Assembly (NCBI GenBank): GCA_019671135.1
Contig: JAHRHY010000018.1
Span: forward strand, 992,001-1,056,000
From: Linnemannia hyalina
Taxonomy: Eukaryota; Mortierellomycota; Mortierellomycetes; Mortierellales; Mortierellaceae
Direction of reading: 5' to 3'
Length of the DNA stretch: 64,000 nt
Shown here in pieces: positions 33,467 to 46,100 of this stretch; position 1 is the stretch's first letter, and each line of letters opens with the position of its first letter. A model generated the notes under the pieces. The model worked only from the letters and a program-made list of their open reading frames with translations, made no database searches and had not been told where the DNA came from. Made by a program: the position numbers and the translations under genes.

Positions 33467-35997
33467 TTACTTCTTCTTGGAAGAAGAGGTCTTGATTTTA
33501 CGCTTCTTGTCGGCCTTAGGGATCTTGTTCTTGCGCTTCTCACGGGCCTCCTCCTTGGACTTGAGTTTCCTATCCTTCTTGGCGTCCTTGTCTTCATTCC
33601 GCTTGCCGCGCGATTGTTTCTTGAAGTCGTCGTCGTTCGAGTCGTATTCGTATTCCTCATCGTCCTCATCCTCGTCCTCGTCGTCTTCGTCAGTGTTGTC
33701 GTCATCCTCGACCTCGGCTTCGTCGTTATGTTCCTCTGCGGCAACGGGTTCGGGAACCTGCTCTTCCTCTTCCTCGACTGACTCGGGCTCGGCCTCAACC
33801 TCGACCTCGGCGACGACCTTCTTGGATTTTTTCTTCTTCTTCTTCTCCTCACCCTCAACCTCACCGCCCTCCTCGACAACATCGGCCTCGGCCTCGACGT
33901 CAGCAGACTTGGACTTCTTTTTCTTCTTCTTCTTCTCGCCCTCCTCCACCTCCGCACCTTCAGTCTCGGGATCGACAGTCTTGGACTTTTTCTTCTTCTT
34001 CTTCTTCTCCTCGCCCTCGGCCTCGCCACCTTCCTCCTGAACATCAGCCTCGGCTTCGGGATCCACAGACTTGGACTTCTTCTTCTTCTTCTTCTTCTCC
34101 TCGCCCTCGACGGCTGGGGCCTCCTCTCCCTCCTCCGCATCATCATCCTCCTCAAAGGCAACGGACTTCTTGGACGACTTCTTCTTCTTCTTCTTCTCCT
34201 CCTCCACAGGCGCAACGGCAGAAGGTCGGTCATCAACATTCTTGATACCGGTCATCTTGGTATACAACAGCTCCTCAGTATCGCCCTCCAAGACCTTGCG
34301 GACATCTCTCTCGACATCAATGACCTCCTGCAAATGGCGAGGGATATACGACTGTGAAAAGACGGCATCATCAACCTTCCTCTTCTCGGCCTCAGCCTCA
34401 GTCTCGTTGACGGGCATGGCGGTCATGATCCGCTCCAGCTCTGCATCCATCGATTCGTCCGCCATATCGATCGAGACATCGGTAATGAAATCAAACAACT
34501 CCTTCTGGCCCATGACGGCCACGCGCTTCTTTCGGAAGTAGTCCGAGACGTTGGTGATGTCCATTCGCAAGAAGTTGAACGCGTGCGGGTGGTCGTGCTC
34601 GACGGACTGCGAGACGTCGATGATGTAGAGCGTCTTGGAGTGGTAGAGGATGTTGTACTCGGACAGATCGGCGTGGACCAAGTGGCAGGTCTGGTACATG
34701 ATCCTCATATACTTGACCAGCTGGAAGTACAACGATGGGTACCGGTCTGTATCAATCTGGGCATCCTTGAGTCGAGGGTACGCCCATCCGTTCTTGTCTC
34801 CCAAGAAACCCATCACCAACACATGCATCCTCAAGACCAAAGGCTCAGGGGACGGGATACCGGCCTGGTGGATACGCTTCAAGTTACGCATCTCCTTCTC
34901 GGCCCAGATCTTGACCATCTTACGCGGGTTGCTCTTATTGTATCCATGTCGGAACCGGTACTCTCCTGAGACGTAACGATCACGATCCTTAAAGACCAAA
35001 ATCGAGGTCTTGTAGATCTTGATAGCCCGATGTTCTCCGGTTTCTGTCCTGGCGTGGTAGACGTTGGCTTCCTTGCCGGTACTGATACAGCCGTTGACCT
35101 CGTAGATGATGTTGCGGTTCAGCATCTTGAATAGGATGATACGTGTGCGCGGATCCAAAACTTGATCCGATGTTGCTCTGTCCGACTTGTCCGTGTTCTT
35201 CGCCCTATTTTATGTATCACAAATTATGTCAAGACTTTGTTAGTTTCTCCCCCATTCTGTGAACCTTTTTTGTTTGTACCTTTGATCCCGACATGAGCCA
35301 TGAAAGTAAAAAAGTAAGCTTTCTGGTCATTACCTGTCTCCAGATCCTTTCTTACTACCAACATTCCCACGCTCCTGTGGTGCAGCAACACTAGTTGCAC
35401 CCAAATGCAAACGTCCCTCGAATTTAGAACTAAGCGCATCAATCTGGTCGCCCAACATGGTCGAATCCTCGCTCTTCTCCTGAATTACATCCGAAGCCTG
35501 TGCTGCTGCCTGTGCTGCCTTCTTGGACGCCTTGGCGGCGGCAGAGGTGGCTTTGCGGGGCTGGTTTGCGGCGGGTGCGGAGACGACGCCGGTGAGGTTT
35601 GTGGATTTGTTGGGTTGGAGTTGTTGGCGAAGGCGGTTGTACTGCTTTGTGAAATCTGTGAGCAAAAAAAAAAAAAAAAAAAAAATAGAAAAAAGATATG
35701 CATGATGAAGTTAGGGGAGCTGAATGGTATAGGAAAAAAAAAACAATGGGCGTGTCCGTTGGGTTGGTGGGGTTTTGTATATTTACCTCCGGTAGCGTTA
35801 TCCCAGCCATCGAAATCGTTCAATTCATCCTCGAGGTCGTTCAGGTAGTCGCTATCAAAGTTCTCCTCGTCTTCCTCGGCCTCGTTATTATCAGAGTATT
35901 GAGCGTCAATGACTTCAGTCTCCTGCTGCTGCTGCTGCTGCTGGTGCTGCTGGGAGTGCTCCGCCTCTTCGGGCGCGTGCTCGGTGATAGTTGCCAT
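33467..35997 (-). CDS. RIO1: RIO1 atypical protein kinase/ATPase
   Basis: Acts in late cytoplasmic maturation of the small ribosomal subunit. Exons on the minus strand: 35997-35787, 35655-35334, 35204-33467; 756 residues. The N-terminus is acidic with a Gln run and DDELNDFDGW-like motifs. The RIO domain begins near residue 194 (DPRTRIILFKMLN). ATP-binding loop STGKEANVYHA is at about 219, catalytic HADLSEYNILYH at about 355-366 with Asp357 and Asn362, and the metal-binding IIDVSQSVEHDHP at about 372. After residue 500 the tail alternates blocks of six or seven lysines with acidic spacers, four times, then an acidic run and a basic end. The protein is clearly longer than the yeast and human proteins. 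The start follows the only ATG giving the acidic N-terminus in frame. Confidence 0.95.
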
Positions 35998-36409
35998 TAG
36001 GTATGAATGAATGAATGTAAGGTGAACTCCTGATGGACAAAGCAAAGCAGAAGAGAATGAGGTTCGCCGCAGTTCTTCAATAGAAAGGGAAAAAAAAAGT
36101 GCCTTGATATTTGTGTGGCTTGGATGTTTTCAAACCAAGCAGACAGCGGTTGCTCAGTAACGACTGGTAATTGACGATTGCAATTGCACGATGTGTAATT
36201 GCATAATTGACTATCTCACGTGATGGATTTCGGATGACATCACTCGGACAAAAAAGGTGGTAATTAATTAGTCGAGAGACACTTAGGAGACGTCAAAATA
36301 AACATGGTTCTTCGGAACCGGCAACAATACACATTTCAAAGGCATGGTGACAAGAGAGATGAATGGTCATAATACGTATTTTATACATTAGAATAGGCAT
36401 GTTGGTCGT
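35998..36409. promoter_or_regulatory. RIO1 promoter region with TCACGTGA
   Basis: 412 bases upstream of RIO1. A perfect palindrome TCACGTGA lies at 36216-36223, about 219 bases before the start codon, close to GATGACATCAC at 36233. CACGTG is bound by bHLH factors such as Cbf1 in yeasts. The rest may include the 3' UTR of the neighbouring gene. Confidence 0.45.
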
Positions 36410-39400
36410 CTAGTATGATACAGGTGGTGGTGGAGTAAGTGAATATTGCGGTTGTGGTTGTGATTGTGGGAGAGGATCAAGGATTCGTCGAGACCGCTTC
36501 CGTTGAAAGACGCGGACATTATCCTCGGGTTTCAGCATCGGGTTCTCTACCCACTCTGTCGGATCCAGTACCGCGTCCTCTGTCAAAGAAAATGTCGAAG
36601 AAGAGGAGGCTGGTGACAGGTACACTCCCTTCTTCTCTCCGCTGGTTCCATTGGAGAGCATACCCATCTCGCCTAGGGATGCACGGCGTTGTGCCTGTTG
36701 TGCTTGGAGGAGGTCAACGTGTTTTGTGCACCGCTCTTGGACGAGGGTAAATCTGCCGACTTTTGTGCCCGGAGTGAATGTTCGTCCGGAGGAGCTGGGA
36801 TTGGGTGAGTTTGAGCGGGAGCTTGATGCGGGGGTTGAGGATGCTGAGGATGATGGTGGTGGCGGTGGGGTGCAAGCTTGTGGTGGGCGGCGATGCTGGG
36901 TGTTGTTGGTCAGCTGTTGGTCGGAAAGCGAGAGCGGCATTGATTTTCCTCGTTGGTGATGATGAGCCGCTGGTCCAATGGAAGTTGGAATAGCAGTTTC
37001 TGTCAGATGCATGTTCGCAGACCCGAGACCCTTTGTCGTCGTCGAGGGTTTGGTGGCATTCTTTCCAGACCTCCCATGCGCAAGATTCTGCCGTGAACTC
37101 TTAGAAGCCGCAGGAGGAGGAGTCACCAAAGGCGGAGGCGACAACTGCGCTAGACTATCATCAGTTCTCTCCTGTTTCCACTGCATATCGAGAGGATCAC
37201 ATCTTTCCTCCTGGGGCGACTCCATGCTATTGAGATCGATTTGTCGCGATAAAGGTGATGGTGAAGGCGAGCGGGTCCTTGAAACACCACTCCGCGAAGA
37301 ATGGCCGCCGCCTGATCCTGCAGGGACGCTACCTCGGGACCTGGGCGTGTGGAGGGCGTGCATTGCCAGGGTATGACTCATGGATGGAGGGGCTGGAGGG
37401 ACAGTGAGCTGTGGGTTCTTTGTTGGCGTTATTGGTGTTGAGGGCTCAAGGAAGAGGCGAGGCGTCGATGTTGTCGCTGCTGGATCTCCTCCTACTGCTG
37501 CTCCTCCTGCTTGCAAAACATCCTGCACATCACTCGCCTCTCCACTCTCACCAGAACCACCCTCCAACTCCAAAGCAATAGCAGTCAAAGAAGTGAAAGA
37601 CGGTCTACGCCCGAGATCCTGCGAAAGCTGAATAGCATCCTTGTTACCCGGTCGTGGCAACTGCTGCTGCTGCTGCTGGTCAGCACGCTTCAAAGAAAGA
37701 ACCCCAGACGAAGTCAGGTGTCGCGCTCGGTCAATCTCAGATCCTGCTGTTGCTGTTGCTCTTGATCCTGCGGCGGGCATTAGAACTGCGGGGGAGCAAG
37801 AGTTCCTACGGCGCTGTTCATGAGTCGGTACTGGAGGCGATAATGTCAAAGGAGTTGATGCAGGTCCTAACCTGGACGAGGACGAGGGTGGTGATGCTCC
37901 ATAGGAAAGACCAGAAGAAGGCAGAGACGACTGAGGTTTGAGCCTGGGCGAGTTTGGCGCACTGCTGCCAACAGGCGCCGGAGCCCGCGGCCGAGTCAGA
38001 AAAGATCCAGAAGTAATCGGGAGAGACAACGTCGAAGCAGAGGGGAGAAACATGTTGTTGTTGGACACCATCGCATTCGTGCTCGTCATCGCTGCTCCAT
38101 CCCGCACAGGGTCAGACCAGAACTGCGGATCCCAAATTTGCGTCCTTCTCAAAGACCCACCACCAAAGCTCCCATTGCTACCCACTGTCAGGTTCCCCTC
38201 CGAGTTGAGCGTATTCCCCGCAGACCCCAAAGTCACATACTCTGGTCCAAGCAACCCTCCAGATGGCGGTGGTGTCAACTCTGTAGTACTGCTCCCGCGC
38301 CGGCAGTTTTCATGGATCTCGTTCCCAATAAACTGCGAGTCGTATGTCGTCGGGTCATCCTCATCCTGCACAATCGTGATCCCTGCAAGTTTGGCAAACT
38401 CGGTAACCGACAAGTCCTCCGAGTGCAACATGTACATCCCGCCCGTCCCGGCTATCGGAGAAGTGGCTGCTGCGGCTCCGCCCACTGGAAGAGAGAGGTA
38501 ATGACTCTGGAGGGGTAACGAGGGCTTCCGCTTGGAATACAAGAAGGCCATCTTACCCACCCAACCCTTGGAGGCGAGTTTCGAGGTCGAAGGTGATGAT
38601 GATGGCGAGTCGTCCCTTCTACTTCTGTCCTTGTCCTTGCCGAAGAACCCTTGTCCAGACATCCGGCGTTGTTTAGGAGAAGAGGGAGGTGTTGTTGTGG
38701 AAAGCGTAGGTGAATGAAGGAGTGAGAAAGGCGACCTTGGTTGAGTCGGTGTTGTGGTTGCAGTGGGTGGTGGGCTGGGCGATGATGATGATGATGATGA
38801 TGATGTAACTGGTCCAAGGATGCCTAACGACCTAAGGGACGCCCTAAACCCTCCCCCACCACCGCAGCCGATGGTGTCGGGGATGGGTGGAGGGGTCATC
38901 GGTGGAGTGGCAACAGCAAAATCGCGGTTCTTGCAACTACCCCGTCGTTCAAAGACCACATCGGTGACTTTTGTCGGTAGGTTCTCTGAACGTGTCGAGG
39001 CGATCGTGGCATGGGCTCTAAAGTCGGATATAGTCTTCTACGTTCAAGACCACCATTGTGTCCAAAAACACACAGACACACAGACATACAAAGCATGCGC
39101 AGACAAAGTGGGGAGGCAAGTTGCAGGATAAGAGAAAGGGGGCAGAGGAGAAGGAGGACAAAAAAGAGGAGGGGAGCAAGGAGGTAACAAAAAAGATAAG
39201 AAAAGAAGGCAAGGGGAAAGAGGAGTAGGATGCAAGGTGTAAGTGTCTTTTTTTCATTCAATTGTTGTTGTTATTCGCATTATCGCATTCATTATCCCGT
39301 TGTGGTCAGACTATAACTGACCCACATACACCCACACACCATTGTTATGAATGGATAGATGGACATGGTCGTACACGAAATGCATCAATTCATGCAAAAC

Positions 39401-40239
39401 AAACTAGCATACAATAAAATAAACAAAAAAGAACAGAGAGAAAAACTTACATTATATCCGGAATGCACTGTGCCTGCTGAAGTGCTGATGTTGAAGTTGT
39501 TACTGCTACCACTAGCACAGTTATTTCCCGAGTACATGTTCGACATAAAAGGCATCCCACGACCCTCGGGAGGAGGTGAGACCACGGTTATTACCCTCCT
39601 TCGTCTCTGCTGCTCCCTTTCCCTCTCGACCGCTGCGTTGTCCCTTTTGTCGACATTGCTCGTACTACCACCACTCACGCCTGTTCTCCCAGCTGATTCT
39701 TGTTGTTGCTGGTCCTGTGACCGATGAAATACATGGTAATGCGACTGCAAGAACCCAAAAAACCCTCCCCCTCCGCCTCGGCGGAAACAGGATGCAGGGT
39801 TGGCATGTTTAGAGGAAAATAATCGATGACTGTGGTTGTGGGCAGGACGATGATGGTGAGGCGCCTGTTGGTGATGCTGGGGCTGTTGCTGGGGCGACAA
39901 GGGTGACTGTAGCTGTTGTTGGTCTTGTTCAGAACGGGATTGCAGATGATGGGTCTGAAGTGGTGACAGTAGCTTGGATAATCGGAACCGTGGAGATTCC
40001 TTTCCGCCTGTACTCGTTTGCTGTTGTTGTTCTAGAGGAGATGGTGGTGTGGCAGCGGGTGTTGCGATTGGGTTACCATGCTGCGAAGTAGAAGTACGAC
40101 CAGCCGATGAGGGTGGAGAGAATGGTTGTTGTTTTTGTTGCTGTTGATATTGCTGAATGCTCCTTGTCTTTCGGTGGAGTGTCGAAGAGGACGAGGCAGG
40201 GGGGCTGATGATAGGAGTAGTTACCATAGCCATGGCCAT
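36410..40239 (-). CDS. Large Ser/Pro-rich protein of unknown function
   Basis: Two exons are proposed: 40239-39451 and 39037-36410, giving 1,138 residues. The donor is GTAAGT after GGATATAAT and the acceptor CGTAG, both phase 0. The 413-base intron is long for this window and its acceptor lacks a strong pyrimidine tract, so the junction is the weakest point. Exon 1 is rich in Gln, His and Ser with RRRRRVITVVSPPPEGRGMPF-like basic sequence. Just after the junction comes an ordered-looking segment SENLPTKVTDVVFERRGSC with PPMTPPP. Later islands are LSVTEFAKLAGITIVQDED, TQIWDPQFWSDPV and KVGRFTLVQERCTKH; the rest is Ser/Pro/Thr/Gly disorder with SPS/SPP sites. No family recognised; a regulatory or scaffold protein is plausible. 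Confidence 0.6.
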
Positions 40240-41876
40240 CAATTCATTTTTCTCTCTTTTGCCCTCTCGTCTTTTATGTGTTGTAATGACCTTTGTCGCT
40301 TGCCTGTTGTTTTGGTGTCTGTTGCAGTCGTGCTTGTCGTGGTGCCTTTGTCGGTTGGTTGTATTTTCAGGGGAAGATAAGGCGAGGAGGTGCGGAATGG
40401 ATGTGGATATCAATGCGTGGGAGAAGTTAGGCCTCTTTGTCCTTGGTTCAATGAATGTGGAGAAGGAAAACGGAGGGGGAAAGAGGATATGTGTAAAGTA
40501 GAAGTAGAGGAGGATGAAGGGGGAGTTGGAAGTGAAGATGTGGTAGAAGTGAGGAAGGTGAGGAAGGTGAAGAAGGTGAAGAAGGTGGAGTCCAAAGAGA
40601 CTGGAAAGAATGGGCGTGAGAGAAGTGGACAGGTGACGATGAACCTTATTACGTTTGGCGTTTTGTCTCACACTTCGGGTAGGTAGTCGTAAAGTCGTAA
40701 CGAGGGTGGAGCGCAATAAGTGAGTACAAAAGGACAATGGTGGAAGAGAAAAGAGAAGGTAGATATAAAAGCAAAGCGAAGGATAGAAGTAACGATAATT
40801 AGAAAGTAACGAAGGGGAGAAGTATTAAAAAAATGAAAAGCAAGGAAAGAAAGAAGGAAAACGAGGAAAGAAAAAAGGTCATTAAATAGGCGAACCACTG
40901 CTGCTATTACTTGGTACTATGTGATGACCATGCATTGACACCCACTTTTTTCTCAGCCCATTGCAAGCTACATACTCTTTAGTGAGTTTACACACACCCT
41001 GCCAATGGAAATTGGTCAGTGACAGTTGGTTGACAAGGGAAAGAAATGACCGCATCAACAACAACAACAATCTCCATCTACCCTCCCCTTTCTTTTTCCT
41101 TCCTTTTCATCCTTGGCCAATTGCCAATTGTCCCTACAGTCCCCCACCAAAACCTTCCCTAGATGAGGCGGGAAAGGGGGTTGGAGACAAGGCAAAGGGA
41201 AGACAGATGATAAAACGGTGTCTATTGTGTCCAACTAACCAACCTTCGTGATCCAGATATCCTCCAACCTGCATCCTACCCATCTCCATACATGCCCAAA
41301 CTACTTCTCTCCTCGCTTTTTTGGTTTCTTTTGTCTTTGTTGTTTCTCTTTAGCTTCGTCGACGTCCTTTGTTGAATGTCCAACAATGTACCGGTACGTA
41401 CATCTATCCACCCGCCCATCTTGTCGCAACTTTGCCGAAGTCCTTACTACCTTCCCGTCCTTATTTTCTTGTACTTTCTTTACAACGCCTTTCCGCGTGT
41501 TTACAATCACCTTCCACACCCCTCTTCGATCTATCTACAGCTAGACATCGCCGTGTCTCCGTTCTTCCGTTTTTTTTTCTAGTCCTTTTCATTTCTATTT
41601 CGTTTATTTTTAATGCTCTCACATGGATGGACTCCTTGCAATAATTAGATGGCCAGAACAAATCCCGGGATCGATCATCCCTTCGCCTTCTCACTTTATT
41701 TACACCACAGTTGCACAAAATGATGGGGCTGACTGCTGACTGGTTTCGATGGGCTCTCGAGGAGGAACATTGTTCACTGTCAATGGAACAAAGAAAGGAA
41801 TGCGACTGCCGACAGTGAAAGCGATGGAGGACAGTGACAGTGATAGAGATCGAAAATGTATGCACACACCATGCGT

Positions 41877-41914
<38 letters not shown>

Positions 41915-43132
41915 TCCTCCATTCATCGCCTCTTCGAAATAAGCAAACATAGAATGGGATTAAAAGGGACCAATTGGCTTCCTTTTCATATGTTTATCCC
42001 CCTGTTCCGATAGTTCATTCTTTTTTCTTTTTTATTTTTCTACGTCGAATTCTGTGAATGCGATTGCATTTGCGATGCGACGTGCATTACTGCTCCCCCT
42101 GCTTCAAATGCTCAAATGCTCTGTACTTCATGCACCTAGGGTAAGGGCAGATGGACAGGGAGCGTGACAATACAATAGGTAGAATAGGGCCATGCACGGC
42201 TCTTCCTTCCCTAGCCTCCTTTTCTTTTTTGAGCCCTTCCATTTTTGTTTTTTTTCGCCCTTTTTTTTGTTAATGGTATTTACTATCTATACGTTGCCTT
42301 CTATTTATTCTTGGTGAAAGCAACGCATTCTTTGAAGGCTCTAAGAACAGCTTAAAACTTTGTCGCGAAAAGAGTTTTTTTTTGGGCCTCACAATGGAAC
42401 ATCGACTGGAAAGAAGCGGTAACGATCACTCCATCTCTATCCCCACTCCTCCTACGGCGCTTCCTAATTGGCTCCCAAAGAAACGCGTGTATGCTAGTAA
42501 CTCGAGGCTATCAACCCGCAGAAAGGCGAAAAAAAAAAAAAAAAAAGCCCCTTCTTAATCTCGACCTTACTTGAAAACCGCCCGCCACCTTCGTTCAACT
42601 TAATTCCGGTGGGGGGTGTGTTTGCTGACCCTCATTCGACTTGCCTTCCTCCTCCTACTCCTCCTCTTCCTCCTCCTTCTCCGATCATCAAATTACTGGA
42701 AATCCAGGATTTCTTTTCCTGGTAAATACCAAACGCCAACCCAGCAACAATAGCCTCCTTAGCTAACTCGACATGGCATGACATGACCCTTGACAATCAA
42801 ACCCCCTTAGCCATTTTGTGCTTACAGGCTCTCAAATAAGAAATCAAGCAACTCCTTTGTCTTCCTCCATATAATTCGATCACTCCTGTTACCGGGGACA
42901 GTACAGCTCACCCAGTCATCCATCCTTTCTTTTTCTTCCTTATCATATCCTTGATTGTTGGCAAGCGAAACGTTCGTGATATATCTTTTTAATTTTTTGT
43001 TTTTTTACAATGGTTAAAGAAAAAAATGGTAATGGTAGATGGTTGGTTAAAAAAAAAATGCAATGCTCAAAAATCTTCTCCTTCTTCCTCTCTTTGCTCC
43101 TCTCGGCGCTACTACTCGTCCTCGTCCTTGCT
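40240..43132. other. 2.9-kb intergenic region
   Basis: Lies between the 5' end of the low-complexity protein gene and the 3' end of the Pol III subunit gene. Contains purine-rich leader-like sequence to 40900, pyrimidine-rich stretches around 41070-41600, (CT)15 at 41881-41910, a poly(A) run near 42530, and a CTC-rich stretch near 42650. No gene could be supported on either strand. Confidence 0.5.
41881..41910 (+). repeat. (CT)15 microsatellite
   Basis: Fifteen uninterrupted CT units. Confidence 0.95.
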
Positions 43133-46100
43133 TTAGAAAACGTTCTGGAGCTGCAGGCGAGGAATGACGTTCATGGACTGCAACTCCTGGAAGAGAAGCT
43201 TGCAGGCATAGGGGATCTGCATCTTGGCCATACCCTTCGAACTCTTGCAGTGCTGGCACCAACCTGCATATCCCAACAGTCCACACATCTCACACACATG
43301 AATCTCAAAGATATCTGATGAGATCATCAATCTCTCCAGCAATAACATACTCGCTCCGTAACCAATCAAACAATCTATTTAAAGGAGGTGAGGCAATGAC
43401 ATGAAGTTAGTTTCAATTGCAAAGCATCATGAGCATACGACATAATAAACACGGCAAGGATATTTACCGCGCTCCATCTCTCCGAGACGAAGACCTCCGT
43501 CCCTGGAACGACCCTCAGTGGGCTGACGGGTCAAGACAGCACGAGGACCACGCGAACGCGAATGCATCTTGTCCATAACCATATGCTTCAGCTTCTGGTA
43601 ATAGACTGGTCCGAAATAGATATACGCCGACAAGGGCTCTCCTGTCACTCCGCTCGTCACATAATCCTTGCCCGAGTACGAGAATCCATTCTCAATCAAG
43701 ATTCGACTCATGTCCTCGACCTTGGATCCTCCGAAAGCAGTACCGTACTGCAACTCACCCTTCAATACTCCTGCCTTGCCCGCCAACAACTCAATCATCT
43801 TTCCGACCGTCATACGAGATGGGAAACCGTGGGGGTTCATGATCACGTCGGGGCAGACTCCCAGATCTGAGAAGGGCATGTCCTCCTGTTGAATAATAAT
43901 ACCGCAGACTCCTTTCTGTCCGTGACGAGACGAGAACTTGTCTCCCAACTCGGGGCGACGCGTCTGTCGAATCAACGCCTTGATCAGCGTCTGGTCGTTA
44001 TCCGTCGTCGTCATCAGAACCTTATCGACATAACCCTCCATACCACTCTTGTATGACATGGGCGCGTTCTTGTAGGCGTTGGCGGTGGGGTCCCGAGAGT
44101 TGACACCGATATCTGAGCTGGTGTTGGTCGGCATCTGCTTGTTGATGTAGACCTGGCCGGGCTTGATCCTCTCTCCAACCGACGCAATACCGTCCTTATC
44201 CAGAACCTCGTACTTCTCCTGCACAGTGTTGGGATCGTCAGGGTGGACTGGGGGATCCGCCAGACGATCGTAGCTTCCGTTGGGGTATTGACGGAGAAGG
44301 GTGGCGTACTTGCGGAGGACCTGGCAACGACCATATCCGCGATCGAGCGAAGCCTTGTTAAGTACCAGGGCATCCTCAATATCGTATCCAGAGTTGGACA
44401 TGACAGCAACGGTAGCGTTCTGTCCGGCAGGCAGCTTGTCGTAGCCAATCATCTCGATGGTCTTGGTCTTAACCATGGGTTGCTGAGGGTAGACCATCAG
44501 GTAGAGCAGAGTGTCGATACGGTTCAGCTGGTTGTAGGCAATGGCTCCAATGGCTTGTTTACCCATAGCACACTGGTAAGTGTTACGGGGCGACTGGTTG
44601 TGATGGGGGTAGGGAATCAATCCTGCGACGGCTCCCAAAATGGTGAAGGGTTCGATTTCAACGTGCGTCGACTCAGGAATAATCTCGCGCTCGTAAAGGG
44701 CAATGTTGGAATCGCTCTCCTCGTTGACATCCAGATACTCGATCAATCCCATTCTCAAAAAGTCGTCGAACGCCAACTTGCCGGCAGACAGCTGCTCAAT
44801 GTGTTCCGTCCTGACGCGGGGCTTGCCGTTCTCGACAATAATCAAAGGTCTGCAAATACGACCACCATCGCAAGAGATATGGACAGAGTTGTGATGGTCG
44901 CTGATAAAGATGCTGACGAACTCCGAGATCCTGCCAGCTCTGCGCATACGGCGGAAAGCAGACACAAACTGTGCGCTGTGGCGAGTGATTCCCAAAATGT
45001 TACCGTTCAGGAACACGAGGAAAGTATCCGGCAAGTATACCTCGGGACCCGTCAACAACGACACATCTATCACATATATAGTTAATTAAGGATTAGTTCG
45101 TTGATGTCCAGATGTTGAAAGTAGGAATAGCAAGGTCGCGCAGGCAGAAAAGTTACCTTCACATCCAAGGATGTAGGAAAGCTTCACGAGAGGAGCTTCT
45201 TCGTCGTCGACTGTAATATGTGTCATCAAGGCCAAGTTCTTGACAAGACCGCAGGCCTCTCCTTCAGGTGTATCGGATGGACACAACATTCCCCACTGAG
45301 AAGGCTGCAGTGCTCTTGGTCCGGAAACCTTTCTCGTCTTTTCGAACTGGGACGAGATACGGGTCATCATTCCGAGGGCGGCAATGAAACTCAGGCGACT
45401 CAGCACCTGTGTGACACCAGCTCTCTCCATCCTGAAACGCTTCAAACTCCAGTTTCCTGATGAAATGGCGCGAACAAAACCAGATGTGATGTGATCTCCA
45501 TGGAAAAGAAGCTGACTGTACACGTCGAATTCCTGCGTCCTGTTTGGCTTCTTAAGCACCTTGTCGATGTTCATCTTCAAATCCGAGTTGAACTTTTTGA
45601 ACAAATCCTCAAACAACAGCGACAGCAACTGTCCAGCCCTATTATCGTTGAGCATCAAGTTACAGAGATTATTAGAGAACTTGTTCCGAATGTGACAAGC
45701 AAACATGAGAGCACACGAAGATTAGGAACTTACAACTCGAGACGCTTGTTTCCGACATAATCACGGTCATCGACCAAATCTCCACGAAGCATGGCCATCA
45801 CAACACGGCGTGTCATAACAGCGACGTAAATGCACTTGGGTCTGAAGTTGTTGTCAAAGACCTCCACGTGTGCCAAAACAACAGAGCCAAGAATCTCCAG
45901 TGCCTCCTCCGACTATTTTCACAAGGAAATAATGAATGTCAGTAATGGGTCAAAATACATTTCACAATACAATAATAAAAATAAACATCCAAGAGAGGTC
46001 AACTTACGGCGGGTCTGCGGAGGCCGGGTCCGAAGGAGCGCTTGCGCGCGTCAATCTTTGATCCGATATAGTCCAATGCCTGCTGCTGGGTGAAAATCTT

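Noticed and set aside
44243..45085. 280-codon plus-strand frame opposite the Pol III subunit
   Set aside because: Antisense shadow of a strongly conserved exon.
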